A DNA stretch of 64,000 nucleotides, from contig NC_081407.1 of the NCBI RefSeq assembly GCF_030272615.1, forward strand, positions 269,487,870-269,551,869, written 5' to 3'. Numbering within the stretch: the first letter of the stretch is position 1; every line of letters begins with the position of its first letter. This DNA comes from Cryptomeria japonica (Eukaryota; Streptophyta; Pinopsida; Cupressales; Cupressaceae). The notes under the pieces are model-generated. The model made no database searches and was not told where the DNA came from. It worked only from the letters and a program-made list of their open reading frames with translations. A program made the translations under genes and the position numbers. Of this stretch, positions 50,056 through 62,232 are shown in pieces.

Positions 50056-50967
50056 TTAACAATAGGGAAAACCACGATTATGGTGATAACGAGGAAGGTT
50101 GTCATAAACTCCTAGGAACTCAGCTAAGGAATCATCAATAGGAAAAACATCCAAAGCAAAGACACTAGAAGAGTCACAGTCAATATATACTCCAGATGGA
50201 TACTTTTTTGAGAGAGAGGTAGAGATGACATTAACACTAATATATGGTTTCATGGAAGCTTTAGTATGCTCAAAAGGATCATAGCCAAGCCCAAATGTCA
50301 TATCATGGAAATTGTTTTCCAAGGGAACCTTTATCCCTTGTTCTTGAGAACTGCATTCATTACCATTATATCCACACCTAGCTAAGATGTGAAATCCAAG
50401 ACCATAGAGGTTAGCCATTTCTGAAAGAGAAGGAGGATTTTTATAAAGTGGAGTATCAAAATCCTCTAGATCAGAGATCAAGGGAGACGAAGTCTGAGAA
50501 GCCACCACAAAGTTACTACTCAACAGACCAGATAAAGTGGATTTCTTTTTAGGTTCTTCTTCTTCTTTCTTCTTCTCTACTTTGGGTTCTCTAGGGGGAA
50601 TTTTGTAATCTCCTATAAAAGTAGGATAAAATTCAACGGATGCACAATCATCTTCTACAAGAATATTTTTAGGAGAGAAGGCATCCTCAGTGGTAGAATC
50701 GGGTCAAGAAGGCTCATCCTCAAGAACCTTAGGTTCACTTGAGGAATTATTAGGAAGTGAACTAGAGGTAGACACACTAGTAGGAGTAGAGGCTTTTGAA
50801 GAATTGTCTAAGATCGTTGGGGAAGAACCAATTGAAGAGGATTTGGATGTTGATGTTTGCAGACAAGCCTGGAGATTAGTGTCACCTAGCAAGGTATATG
50901 TTTTATTGTTGTAAATGAATTTAACTTGCCTATGGTATGTGGAGGGGACAGCTGGGTAAAAGTACAA
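50056..50967 (-). pseudogene. Gypsy protease-to-RT linker, 5'-truncated
   Basis: The minus strand gives VPSTYHRQVKFIYNNKTYTL (near 50940), typical of the segment after the Gypsy protease, and a Ser/Thr-rich linker. A G-patch-like block follows (YGLGFHILARCGYNGNE, then QGIKVPLE, about 50400-50330), also seen in Tat pol proteins. Nothing recognisable as gag, protease active site, primer site or 5' LTR follows beyond about 51000, so the element is truncated at its 5' end. Confidence 0.6.
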
Positions 50968-50999
50968 ACCTGTTTCACACTTTTACAAAGGAAAAGGCT

Positions 51000-53034
51000 A
51001 ACACAACAATAATTGTTCAATTTCATCACCACAAAAGTGTCATTTGGATTTTGAATTTGAAGATGATGTAAACTAATTAAATGTGTAAAATTTGTTGAAG
51101 TTTAAGTCTACTATTTTTTGAATTTTTTTGTCAATAATTTATATGTTTCTTTTAGCTTTAAAGTCCATTTTTTTATTGCTGAAAAACCCTGACAAATAGG
51201 GGGTTTAGTTCCCACCTCAAAAGAAAATGTAAATCAACTTTTTTTTTTCGATTTTGATATCCGATATAGATCACATATTTATACAGTGCATGAAAAAAAA
51301 AATTAATTTTTGATGTATATTTTCTTTGTTATAGAATTTGGAAGTCGAATACACCAAAATTTGACAATTTTTGTCTCCCACCACAATTTGTCTATTTAAT
51401 TTATGATAATCAAAAAAATAAAAATACCCTTTTGGAGAAGACTGTCTCTTCTAGTGAACCATATTTTTTTCAAAGCAACCTCTAATCGAATAAAACAATA
51501 CCTAGTTGTAGTATTTTTAATTTTTTATATATTAAATGTAATCAAAACATTATAAAAATTATATGAGTATAATCGTGACTTCGATCTCTACAAAAGGGTA
51601 TTTTTAATTTTTTTAGTAAGTTTAATTTACCTATTGAATTTTGTTGCAGAAGTGACAAGTTTGAGAAAATCATCATATTTGTTGATGTGGTTGCCACTTG
51701 GCATTCCACATAGGTTGTTCCAGTCGGAACGTTTCGGCCGGAACTGTGAGGGTCGACACTACCGGTCATACAAGCGACCAGTCGCTTGAACCACATATTA
51801 AAAAAGAGTTGTTTTCCCATTAAAAAATCCAAAACAATCAAGTGTGAAAAAAATAAGAGTTATTTTTGCAAAAAATCATTTTTTTTCTCAAATAAAGTGG
51901 CATTTTCGAGCGAGTAGGAAGATTATAAAGGGGCGAATATTTCTAATTTTATAAAGGGGCGAAGATTTTGATTTTTTTATTGGAAGGCATCTACCCTTTC
52001 CAAGTATGTTATTTTAAATTATTTTTTCAATCATGCTTAATTTACAATATTAGATGTCTTTTTGGAAATTAAATATTTTTTAGATTAAATTTAAAACTTT
52101 ATTTTATTATTCGTTAATTGCGCTTCAATAATTTATTTTCAATTATGTTATCTTAAATTATTTTTTCAATTATTGTTATTAACACTATTAAATCATGTTC
52201 ATTGTACATTGCATAGTCAAATGTAGAATCCAAGTAAACTTAATTTTTTACTCTTTAAATCAATGCTCTTATTTCTTGAATGTTATTTTTTCATTTTCTA
52301 AATTTTAAAAATTGGAGTTTAAGACAAATGACCTAAATGGATGAAATTTACACATGTTTCATTTATTCAGTTTAAAAAGTTTAAGAAAACAAAATTATTT
52401 ATACATTTCATTAATCACAATGCGTTTGTTAAGAACAAGGAAAAGTAACTAGATATAACTTATTTACTATATGAGTAGATTAATTCTTATAAATTTACAT
52501 ACTTAAAATCTAAATAAATATTGAATTTGTAAAATATATTTAAAAACTTTAATGAAATTGAGTACATATATTCAACACTATTTAGTACTAAATTATATTA
52601 TATTTTATTTCCTAATACTTGACTCAAATTCTCTATATATTAGCTAAGTGATTTCAAGCAATTAATGTTATTAAATCATGTTCATATGTACATTGCATAT
52701 AGTCAAATATATCTAATTGAAGTATACTTAATATCTTACTTTTTATCAATGCTCTTAAATTTCTTGAGCCTTATTATTTCATTTTCTAAATTATAAAAAA
52801 TTGGACTTCAAGTCAAATGATCTAAATGGATGAAATTTACACATGTTAAGTTTAAGGATGCAAAATTATTTATACATTTCACTAATTACATTTTTTTTGT
52901 TAAGAATCGAGGAAAAGTAACTAGATATATAACCTTTTTACTTCAAAGCACTAAATTTTAAAGATCTGCATATTTGCATGTTTTTGTTTTTAGGTTCAAA
53001 GCATGAAATTTTGAAGATCTACATATTTTTTGCA
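51000..53034 (+). promoter_or_regulatory. AT-rich upstream region of transposase T2
   Basis: No gene recognised. A short GC-richer cluster at 51718-51785 has inverted words (GTCGGAACGTTTCGGCCGGAAC and GCGACCAGTCGC), comparable in kind to the hairpins before T1. Two segments, near 52185-52440 and 52660-52920, are near-repeats of each other (TTAAATCATGTTCAT...GTACATTGCATA). The terminus of the transposon could not be located. Confidence 0.4.
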
Positions 53035-53688
53035 ATGGGCAATAAGAGGACTAGATCAAGGTTGTATGATCATAAAACGAGTGATAAGATGAAAGGTCAT
53101 ACAAAATGTAGTCAACAATAATCCGTTGTTGTTCAAGATCAACATGATGATGTTCAAGAAACATCTACTCAGGTACAAGATGAAAAAAAATCTAGTATGG
53201 AAAATTTGATGGAAATGGATGAAGATAGTCTTTTTAATGAAATTTCATCTAAATATATGATACCTGAAAGAACATTAAAATTGCATTGTAAGAAATTGTG
53301 GGATGATTATTTTAAAAATAAGTCTATTATTGGAAGAGCATAATTATTTGCTAAGTTATTGAGGAAAAGGGAAATGAAACCTATTTTGGAGTTGTTGGGT
53401 GTTGGTAATAAAAAAAGTTCTCTTGATACATTATTAAAAGAAACTATAATTGAAAATTTACAAGAAGCATTGAATTGTATTAACAACACAAGTTGAGGTG
53501 TTGATTTAAGTGTTGCACGTAGAGCATTGATAACTATGATTACTAGTAAGAAATTGACTCATAGAAAACAAGTTAATGCAATTTCTCAATTAGTGCATGT
53601 ATCTAGAAGAACTGCTCAAAGATACATTAGGAAGAGAAATATGTTGGATGAAAACTGATGCTCTGCAAAAAGGATTAGAAAATTTGTT

Positions 53689-55489
53689 TGATGGCAACAC
53701 ACACAAGAGCACAAGAAACAAATGTTAGTGTTAGCAACAAAAGATTATCCTAAACAGGCATATCAAGAGAAATATTAAGCATGAAATAGAAAGCATACAA
53801 ACATAGAATAGATAAACTATACTCCTCCAAATGCTAATCAAGATGCTCATAGTTTCTCCTCCCTTGTTTCTCTCCTCTCCAAGTTCCACATGAGTGTAGC
53901 TCTCAGCTTTTAGCACTAGTTATGGATGCCATATGGAGATTCAAGATGGTTGAATATGATAAACAAATGCTATGCAAGTGTAGATAGTGATGCTATGAAA
54001 AAACTCTATGCTAATACCAGTATAACAACAATACTCTAATACTTCCTCCCTTTGCTTGAGGAGAAGGGTTCTATTTATAGAAGAAATGGGGAAATGAAGG
54101 GTTAAGATTGAGCAATCTTAACAAGGGTTAGGATTGAAAGATATTCAATCCATGTGAGACTTTCAACCCAATCCCATGTTGGCAAGTGTCACCATGAGGA
54201 GGCTTGAGAGGAGAGATAAGGAGCATTGAATGCTTGAGGGGACATGATGGTTACCCTAGGGGGTTGGCTTAGGGTTATGTTAATGGATATTCCTTTTATC
54301 CAAGGGATAAATGAATGTGCAAGGGTTAAATGGTTATCTTATTCAAAGAAATAAATGATTTGAAGAGACCCATGAGTCAAAAGGATGGTTAAGTTAGAGG
54401 AAAGTCTCTAACCAAAGGTAAAAGGTGAGTTAACCATAAATGGTTATGTAAGAGCCTTTAATGGTTTGGAAGACTTTAGAGGTTAACCATTTGAAGACTT
54501 TAGAGGTTAACCATTTGAAGACTTAAAGCCTTAAATGCCTTTCAAAGACTTTGAAGGTTTTGAGAAGTGACTCCAAGTTGCTTAGGAATGTGACAATATT
54601 TAGGGGGTGAATTAGGCTAATTAGAAGGAATTAGAAGAATCTAGAAGGGATTTAGGCATGCAAGTGGATTTTGTAGGAGAATGCAAGTGGGAGGAATTTT
54701 GGGATTTTCAACTAAAATAAAATCATTTATTTCAATTAAATTGTGTAATTTGCATTTGGATAGATATTTAAATAAATATTAATTTATTTAAATGTGAATA
54801 TGAATTTTGGATTTTATTTAAATAAATCTTAATTTATTTACATGAGAAAAAGAAAGATAAAGCATTAAATGCTTGAAGACTTTGAGGGAAACCATTAAAG
54901 GTTTAAGAAGACTCTAGAAGGAAGCCATTAAGTTTGAAGACTTTAAGGGAAACCATTAAAGGCTTAAGAAGACTCTAGAAGGAAGTTATTAAGTTTGAAG
55001 ACTTTAAGGGAAACCATTAAAGGCTTGAGAAGACTTTAGAAGGAAGCCATTAAGTTTGAAGACTTTAAGGGAAGCCATTAAAGGTTTCAAGTGGGTGAGG
55101 ATAAATAGGATTTTAAATAAATAATTTATTTATTTAAAATAGTTGTGCAACTTGCATTTGTAGGAAAATGCAAGTGGGTGGAGGATAAAGGTGATTTAAA
55201 TAAATGTAAATGTTAATTTATTTAAATGTGAGAGATGGGATTTTGGGGGATTTAAATAAATATTAATTTATTTAAATGTGAGAGAAGATTTAATTAAACA
55301 AATATGATTTATTTATTTAATTAATGGTCTGAATTTGGTTAAGTGAATTAAATCAAATAAATTGAATAATTTATTTAATTAATAGGAGAAGAGGGTTAAG
55401 ATGAATTAATTAAATATTAATTTAATTAATTATTGATTGATGGTTAAATAATCAAATAAATACTAAATATTCATTTAATTAAGTGGACA
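53689..55489 (-). mobile_element. LTR-like insertion in T2
   Basis: The transposase reading stops near 53688 and resumes near 55490. The inserted ~1.8 kb has TG...CA ends on the plus strand (TGATGGCAAC...AGTGGACA). A TATA-like CTATAAATAGAACCC lies on the minus strand near 54070-54085, fitting a minus-strand solo LTR. No internal coding is seen. Flanks (TTGTT and GATTT) do not match as a target duplication, so the borders may be off by a few bases or the site is rearranged. Confidence 0.5.
54880..55090. repeat. ~60-bp tandem repeats inside LTR-like insertion
   Basis: Three to four copies of a unit like TTTGAAGACTTTAAGGGAAA then CCATTAAAGGCTTAAGAAGA and CTCTAGAAGGAAG. A related shorter duplication (AGGTTAACCATTTGAAGACTT) lies at 54480-54525. 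Confidence 0.75.
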
Positions 55490-56661
55490 GATTTATGTGA
55501 CTACAAAAACATTGAAAAGAATTGGGTAAATATTTGTCGGGTTCCTAGAAAAGACAGAATTTCTGAAGATGTAAAAAGACAGGTCATTGATTATTGGACC
55601 AACCAATCTTGTGTTTCTTCCAATAGAAGGGACACTATATAGATGATGGATGAAGATGGTAAAAATATTACACATCCAAAACATTTCTTAGATACAACAC
55701 AAAGTGAATTGTTTGAAGCATTCAAGCAAGAATTTTCAGATGTAAAGATTTGCCAAAGGATGTTTGAGAGATTGCGTCCTTTCTTTGTAGGCATAAATAA
55801 AGTACATTAAACTTGTTGTCGAAATCATGTTGAATTCCATCTACACTTGCAATCATATAAGAAGTTCATGGCAACAATTAATCCAAATCTAGTCATTCCT
55901 ACAAGTACAACACAATTTGTGAAGTCTATTTTATGTGATAAATTAGAAGATTGAGATGAGTTCAAAATACAATGTATAAAAGGTGAATGCAATGATTGTG
56001 GATTTTTTAGTAAGTTTGTCTTGCAAACTGAGAATATTGATATTCATGTACTAGTTATATGGAAGAGATTTTAACATGAGACATACCAAAGTAAGTCAAG
56101 AACTGGATCCAAAAAGTTTATGTTGAAAGAGAGTGAATTGCCCTACATTTAGTTTATAGATAGATTTCGTAATATGATATATCCACATATCCAACATTGT
56201 CATGCTGCAAGATGGCAGGCTAAACAATTCATGATTCAAAGAATTGTTTTCCACCAGGTTATATTCTTTCAATTGTAGATTTCTCCGAGAACTATACATT
56301 TAGTCCTCACACGGAAATTCAAAGTCAATATTATCATTCTGATCAAGTTGCAATATTTGTACAATTTTTCTATAGACATGCACAATTTCATGTGGATGGT
56401 ATAGAGAGTACTAAAAATGAACGCATTATCATCAAGGAGGTTCATTTCTATATCAGTGATGATACGTGTCATGATAGGAGCTATGTAGCACATTGTTTTG
56501 GAATTTTTTTTTAAGATATTAAAGATCATGGGATAGAATGTACAGAACATTGGATTTAGTCAGATGGATGTGTCGGTAAGTACATTAGATTTGAAATTGA
56601 TTATTTAAGTTGATTTTTTCTTATATATGATTTGATTGTATATAACAAGTTAAAAGTTTAA

Positions 56662-56777
<116 letters not shown>

Positions 56778-58168
56778 CATGTCAGGGAAATTTAAGTCTG
56801 CAAAAGATTTTAACTGGTTATCCCTACAACATGCTCGACGTAGCATAAAGTTTTTGTGGAACTTCTTTGAGAGTGGACATAGAAAAGGAGAGCATGATGG
56901 AGCAGGAGCATGTGTGAAGCGTGCACTTCGCCAACATGAACTTGTAGGTAAATTCTCTTCATATTTGTGTACAGATTTAATTCTCTTCATATTTGTGTAT
57001 AGTTTTAATTCTCTTCATAGATTAATTTAAATGTGTGTGTGTGTGTGTGTACATGGGTTGTCCAATTTTCTAAAGCGAGAGCTTCTGTACAGGTAACACC
57101 ATACGTAATTCTAATGATATTATTGAATGGTGCAAAAATCATTTTGTTGGTTGTGATACAACTTACAACAAGCATTATTTTTGGGAAGTTAAAGGTATAT
57201 ATATATATTTTTTCTTAAACATTCAAGTGTTCTTGAATTATTTTTAAAATTTGTGTATATATATTATATATATGCATGCATATGTGTGAAATGAACTAAA
57301 ATTGACTAAATAATTTGTATTATCAGATATTGATCAATCAAATCCTTATAATTGTCAATCAATTAATGGTATTATAAGTGTTCATCAAGTCATGACTATG
57401 GGATTTAGCAAGCCTCGTGTTATTCTTGCAAGAGGAAAATCATGCTTTTATGTTGATTGCATTGCGAACAACACAGATACTCATTGTCAAAATATTGCTA
57501 ATGAATAAGTTTTGCAATGGGAAATGAAAGAATTTTACATAATGCCTCCTTACGAAGATAGTGACATTATTGATATTCATGATCCTCTATATTCAACCAA
57601 TTATGACCGTGTTTCTGATTTAGTTGTTACAGGTGCGTGCATGCACATTTTGTAAATTATAAATTTACATGTACAAATTTTTAAATTCTTATTTAATTTA
57701 ATATTGTTCAAAATTAATTTAAAAATGTATAATGAATTAATATTGCTTGAATATATATACATGTGGTCTATTTTCACAGGTGATATTTTTGCAGTGATTG
57801 TTGATCCTGACAATACTGAAAGTGTAGATTATTATCTACTGAGATACACACAACCAAAATGCAAGTTATTGGAATCAGTCAGTGATGATGATGGGCAACA
57901 ATATCCCACTAGTTTAGTTGTTGTTGAAGGCACCTATCATCAACCAATAAAGTTAGATACAAGTGGTGTAACATTCATTGATTATATGCCTGGCCAAAAA
58001 TTTCTACACTACAATCACTTAGTAATAGCAACCATATTGTAGTTGGAGACATTGTCAAAAAGAGGACGTGGCAACCAAAAGTGGAGGTTGCCTATTGAAG
58101 ATCATGAAAAAAAATTAGAAATTATAAAAGATATGGAGGATCTAGATTATATGTATCAGGAGCTTTAA

Positions 58169-59500
58169 GTTCACTTGTCATGCTTGAACAATTAAATTAT
58201 ATTAGATAGGTCTTATTTTAATAAACTCATATATATTTAGATATTTCTAGACATGTGTAGCAATTTGGATAACTTGTGGAAATTTAGTTTTGTTGATGCA
58301 TTTATTTTACGTTTTATACGTTGATTTTACATGTTTTATTCTTAAATTAAATATTTTGTGTCTATGCATTGAACATGTATACATATTGATTTTAATTTTT
58401 AATTTTATTTACGTGTATGGATTCATTTCATTACATGTTGTCTTAAGGGGTCATTTAAACACATGTATGGATTCATTTATATTTGTACACATGCATGGAT
58501 TCATTATATATATATATATATATAGTCTTAAGGGGTCTTAAGGGGATATTTGTGTCATGGATATAAGTTCATTAAATTTAAATATATAGATATAAGTTCA
58601 TTAAATTTTTGAAGTAAGTTCATTAAACATACATAAACACTTAACTAAAATGAACAACTAAATTAAATTTTAATGACTAAATTTGTATGCTTAAGGGGAT
58701 TTAACTAAAATGAACAACTAAGTATGTTGTCTTAAGGTGTTTTAAGTGGTCTTAAGGAGATTTAAGGGGATATTTGCGTCATTTCAATTCTTTTATATTT
58801 GTACACATGCATGGATTCGTTTTATTCATCTATGCACATTCATTTAATTTATATTTACACATATTGTTTCATTTAATTATGTTGTTTAGGTTCATCTAAT
58901 TATGTTGTCCTAAGGTGTTTTAAGTGATCTTAAGGGGATTTAAGGGGATATTTGCATCATGGATATAAGTTCATTAAATTTAAATACATAGATATAAGTT
59001 CATTAAACATGTACATAAACACTTAACTAAAATGAAAAACTAAATTAAATTTTAACAACTAAATTTGTTTAACAATGAGCAACTAAAATATACATAAACA
59101 CTTAACTTTCACATACACATACAATTAACTAGAACACTTAACTAAATTCAAATGACTATATCTATCACATACAATTAACTAGAACACTTAACTAAATTCA
59201 AATGACTTAGAGATTCTATCATTTAAACACTTAACTTTCAAAAACGTAATATATATAAACGTGCAAAGTAGTATGAAATGTAGATCTATCTAACACATAC
59301 ACATATATGTCTATCTGTCGCATGTACACATGTATTAAATGTCTAGTACACATACACACATGAAATATGGAAAATAAATATCTAGTACACATATGCATAT
59401 GAAATGTGTACAATACACATATATGAAATTTCTAGTACACATGTACAAATATGAAATGTCTAGAAAATATGTGCACATGCATATATATATAAACAATGGG
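58169..59500. repeat. Spacer with direct repeats between T2 and A2
   Basis: No gene. Three copies of a TTAAGGGGATATTTG(T/C)(G/A)TCAT unit begin near 58535, 58765 and 58935, two of them followed by GGATATAAGTTCATTAAATTT. A 51-bp duplication (CACATACAATTAACTAGAACACTTAACTAAATTCAAATGACT) sits at about 59115 and 59166. It is the 3' intergenic region of convergent T2 and A2. Confidence 0.65.
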
Positions 59501-59965
59501 TCACTTGGGGCCCTGTCCTGAACCATGTCCCGATCCATGCACCTGCAATAGAGTATGCATGCATAAAATCATACATTAAACATTTAATTCATGTACTAGA
59601 GTAATTTTTTTTAAATAACATAGATTAAGAGCATTTGCACGTAGACGATTCTAGGATGTCTATGTGACGAGGAGCTCAACCTGTGTGATAGTGGTGCATC
59701 CTGCAATGTTGAAATTTTGTTACATATACATACACATATATTTATAACTTGTAAACCTAACCCTTTAAATATAGAACTTAAATATTTAAAAGAAACAATT
59801 AATTTAAAGTTATAATGTATACTTGTGTCTCCTGATGAACAAGGCCGGTGGCAATGTGCAAATCCTCAAACATCGCCCCCTTCGCCTGCAATATAAATTA
59901 CACATGAATTCACATGTACATTATTTAAACATTCATTATTAAGTTTTAAATAAATAAATAAATAA

Positions 59966-59997
<32 letters not shown>

Positions 59998-61781
59998 TTA
60001 AAGATCAAATCGAATCTACTTGAACATGTACATATATTTGGTTGTAGATAAACATACCTCGGGGTCTCTAACACCTCCATCGCGTGCATGCTGGACTCTA
60101 GAACATTTGCGGGATGAATGGCTCATCCTGCGCAATGTTCGCTCATCCTAGACAATGCACACATTTTGTTCAACATATATATAATTTAAATCACTTGAAA
60201 TTATTTAATCAACACCTAGATATTTGTTTAAATAGAAATTAAAAACAAAAAAATAATAATTTAAACTTTATATATGCCTGTGTCTCCTGATGAACAACTA
60301 GGTCAATGGCAGCATCCAAATCTCCATACATCGACCCTAACATGATACCCTATATAGTTCAAAAAATACAATCCAATATATATATAATTATTTAAATTTA
60401 TGTAGTTCATGTGTACAATCAAGTAGCTATAAAAAATTTCTAAATTAAAATTAGTAAATTATATATTATAATTCATACATCTCCTGCAGCATGTAAGGCT
60501 TGTCTGATCCTGTTGATGTCAGAATCATGCAAGGAGCCCACTACAACATGATCCCCCTCACTGTCTGGCTCCATAAGCATGGTAGTGAAAATCCCCAAAA
60601 ATCCAATACCAAGTACTATGGCTCGATCAATGGATGTATGAACAAGAGGAGGAGGTGTATCCTAACCAACTGTTGTATGATGGGGCGGAGTAGTAGGATG
60701 TGCAGCAACAGTAGGCAAAGAATATGTATTCTCACAACCACGGCTAGAAGCACCATGTCTACCAAGTACACACCTAAAAAATGATGGGGCATCCTCTAGT
60801 GGGATCCCATGCTCCATAGCAATGACCTGATATAAATCCAAGAGATCACTGGATAGGCATGCGCTTATCTATCGTAAAGGATCTATGTCATGCAAGCGTG
60901 CAGCATCCATCGGCGATGGTATGTCTACTCGAACATATGGATCATCACTCACTAATGCATCATGAATGCTAGTATGAGAGCGCAACAAATATCTACCCAC
61001 TCGATCTGATGTCATTTCATCCACCTGTGTGGCTATAGTAGAAATGTTGGAAAAGATGGATTGTTGAGTGTCATCTAGTACAATATCTACAACATGTGCT
61101 AGGTCTGCACTCTTGGGAAGAACCACAAGGTTTGGAACAATAAATTCCCATTTATTAATGGGTGAGGGTGTGCCTGGTCATCTAAACTTATCTTAAAATA
61201 TGCCCTTCCCTTTCCCAACATGTTTCAGAAAATCTGTGTAATCAACATCATCCAACAAATGAAACTCTGCAAATAATTGTTTGCAGAAATAAAGGAGCAA
61301 CTCATCCTTTTGGGGCCACCTATGATGAGTGGCTAACCATCTATGATAGATAAAAGGTGCTACTAGTGCATTTGTGCACCTCGTAGGCATATAACCCTTC
61401 ACCCTACAAAAAGGCCTAATAATGAGGAAACCTGGTTTTCACATCAGCTGTGGAAACCCTATCATTCACTGTGTCCCAATTTCACCGTACCACTTACACT
61501 GTGTGAAAGGGATCTATAGAATTTCTTTGCATTGACCTCGTCATATGGATTATAATTATCAACGAGGTCAATCATATGAAGTAACTCCTATCTAACAATC
61601 TCACCCTTTTGTTTATTTGTTTGATCACACATGTTTCCCAATGTGATATTTAAATGATCTAAGGCATGTTGGAGTGCCTCTGTTGTCTAATTGTGGAGAT
61701 ATATGACGTGTACTCACTCCCATGAGGATGAACACTAGGCTTAGAACTACTAGTGTTATGTGATCCAGGCTCATCAGACAT
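59500..61781 (-). pseudogene. A2: accessory protein of the two-gene transposon
   Basis: Minus-strand multi-exon gene starting at 61781 (MSDEPGSHNTSSSKP). The conserved blocks are NAKKFYRSL near 61540 (compare KKFYADKL in A3) and RWPQKDELLLYFCKQLFAEF ending DYTDFLKHVGKGKG (61330-61195). The latter aligns with YFLRKLYCEF...YFDFLDFQGRGGG of A3 but lacks the RWWMVF and NHEVP words. Open exons follow at 61126-60869 and about 60850-60490 (ENTYSLPTVAAHP, EGDHVVVGSLHDSDINRIRQ). Next come two pairs of duplicated small exons: LDAAIDLVVHQETQ (60350-60280) and LHIATGLVHQETQ (59884-59826), each followed by a Ser/Arg/His-rich exon (60150-60061 and 59709-59647). The C-terminal end near 59500 is not fixed. 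Stops and frame breaks are present. It is more diverged from A1 and A3 than they are from each other. Confidence 0.5.
59959..59991. repeat. AAAT/(TA)n microsatellite
   Basis: AAATAAATAAAT followed by a TA run inside an intron-like stretch of A2. Confidence 0.9.
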
Positions 61782-61793
61782 GATGTGAGTGGG

Positions 61794-61794
<1 letters not shown>

Positions 61795-61833
<39 letters not shown>
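61795..61833. repeat. (TA)n microsatellite
   Basis: About 39 bases of TA just upstream of the A2 start codon. Confidence 0.95.
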
Positions 61834-61835
<2 letters not shown>

Positions 61836-62004
61836 GCACATGTGCATGTATGGAGTACACATTAAACAATAATTAAAAAAGTATACATACAATTAAATCA
61901 TTTTAAATATATTTAAACATATAAATTAAAAAAATTAGATATACGGGTATATGCACGAAGTTGTGGTACCAAAAAGGTGCCACACTTCAAAAAAAAATTA
62001 AAAA

Positions 62005-62094
62005 GCACATAAGGTGCACACCTTATAAGGCGCACGCACTATAGGGCGTGCACCCTATAGTGCACACGCCTTATAAGGTGTGCGCCTTATGTGC
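62005..62094. promoter_or_regulatory. 90-bp inverted repeat with two CCTTATAAGG boxes
   Basis: The arms 62005-62049 and 62050-62094 are nearly perfect inverted copies (GCACATAAGG...CCTTATGTGC) with no spacer. Each arm holds CCTTATAAGG (62021-62030 and 62069-62078), which fits the CArG-box consensus CC(A/T)6GG bound by MADS proteins, and a CACTATAGGG/CCCTATAGTG word. It sits in the 450-bp gap between the divergent starts of A2 (61781) and A3 (62233). It could be a shared promoter element, a transposon end or a cruciform-forming repeat. Binding is inference. Confidence 0.75.
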
Positions 62095-62232
62095 ATTATA
62101 AACAGCAAAAAACCCTTGCTCCGCATTTTTGCATTCCAAACCTACGTTTTGGCATTTTTGGGTGCTATTTTCTTGCGCTCACCCTTTGTAAAAGCTTGAA
62201 ATTGGGCATTAAGTTGTCCATCTCTCATCAAA

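Noticed and set aside
51718-51785. Inverted words as transposon terminal repeats of T2
   Set aside because: No matching inverted copy was found beyond A2 and no target duplication was seen, so ends were not called.
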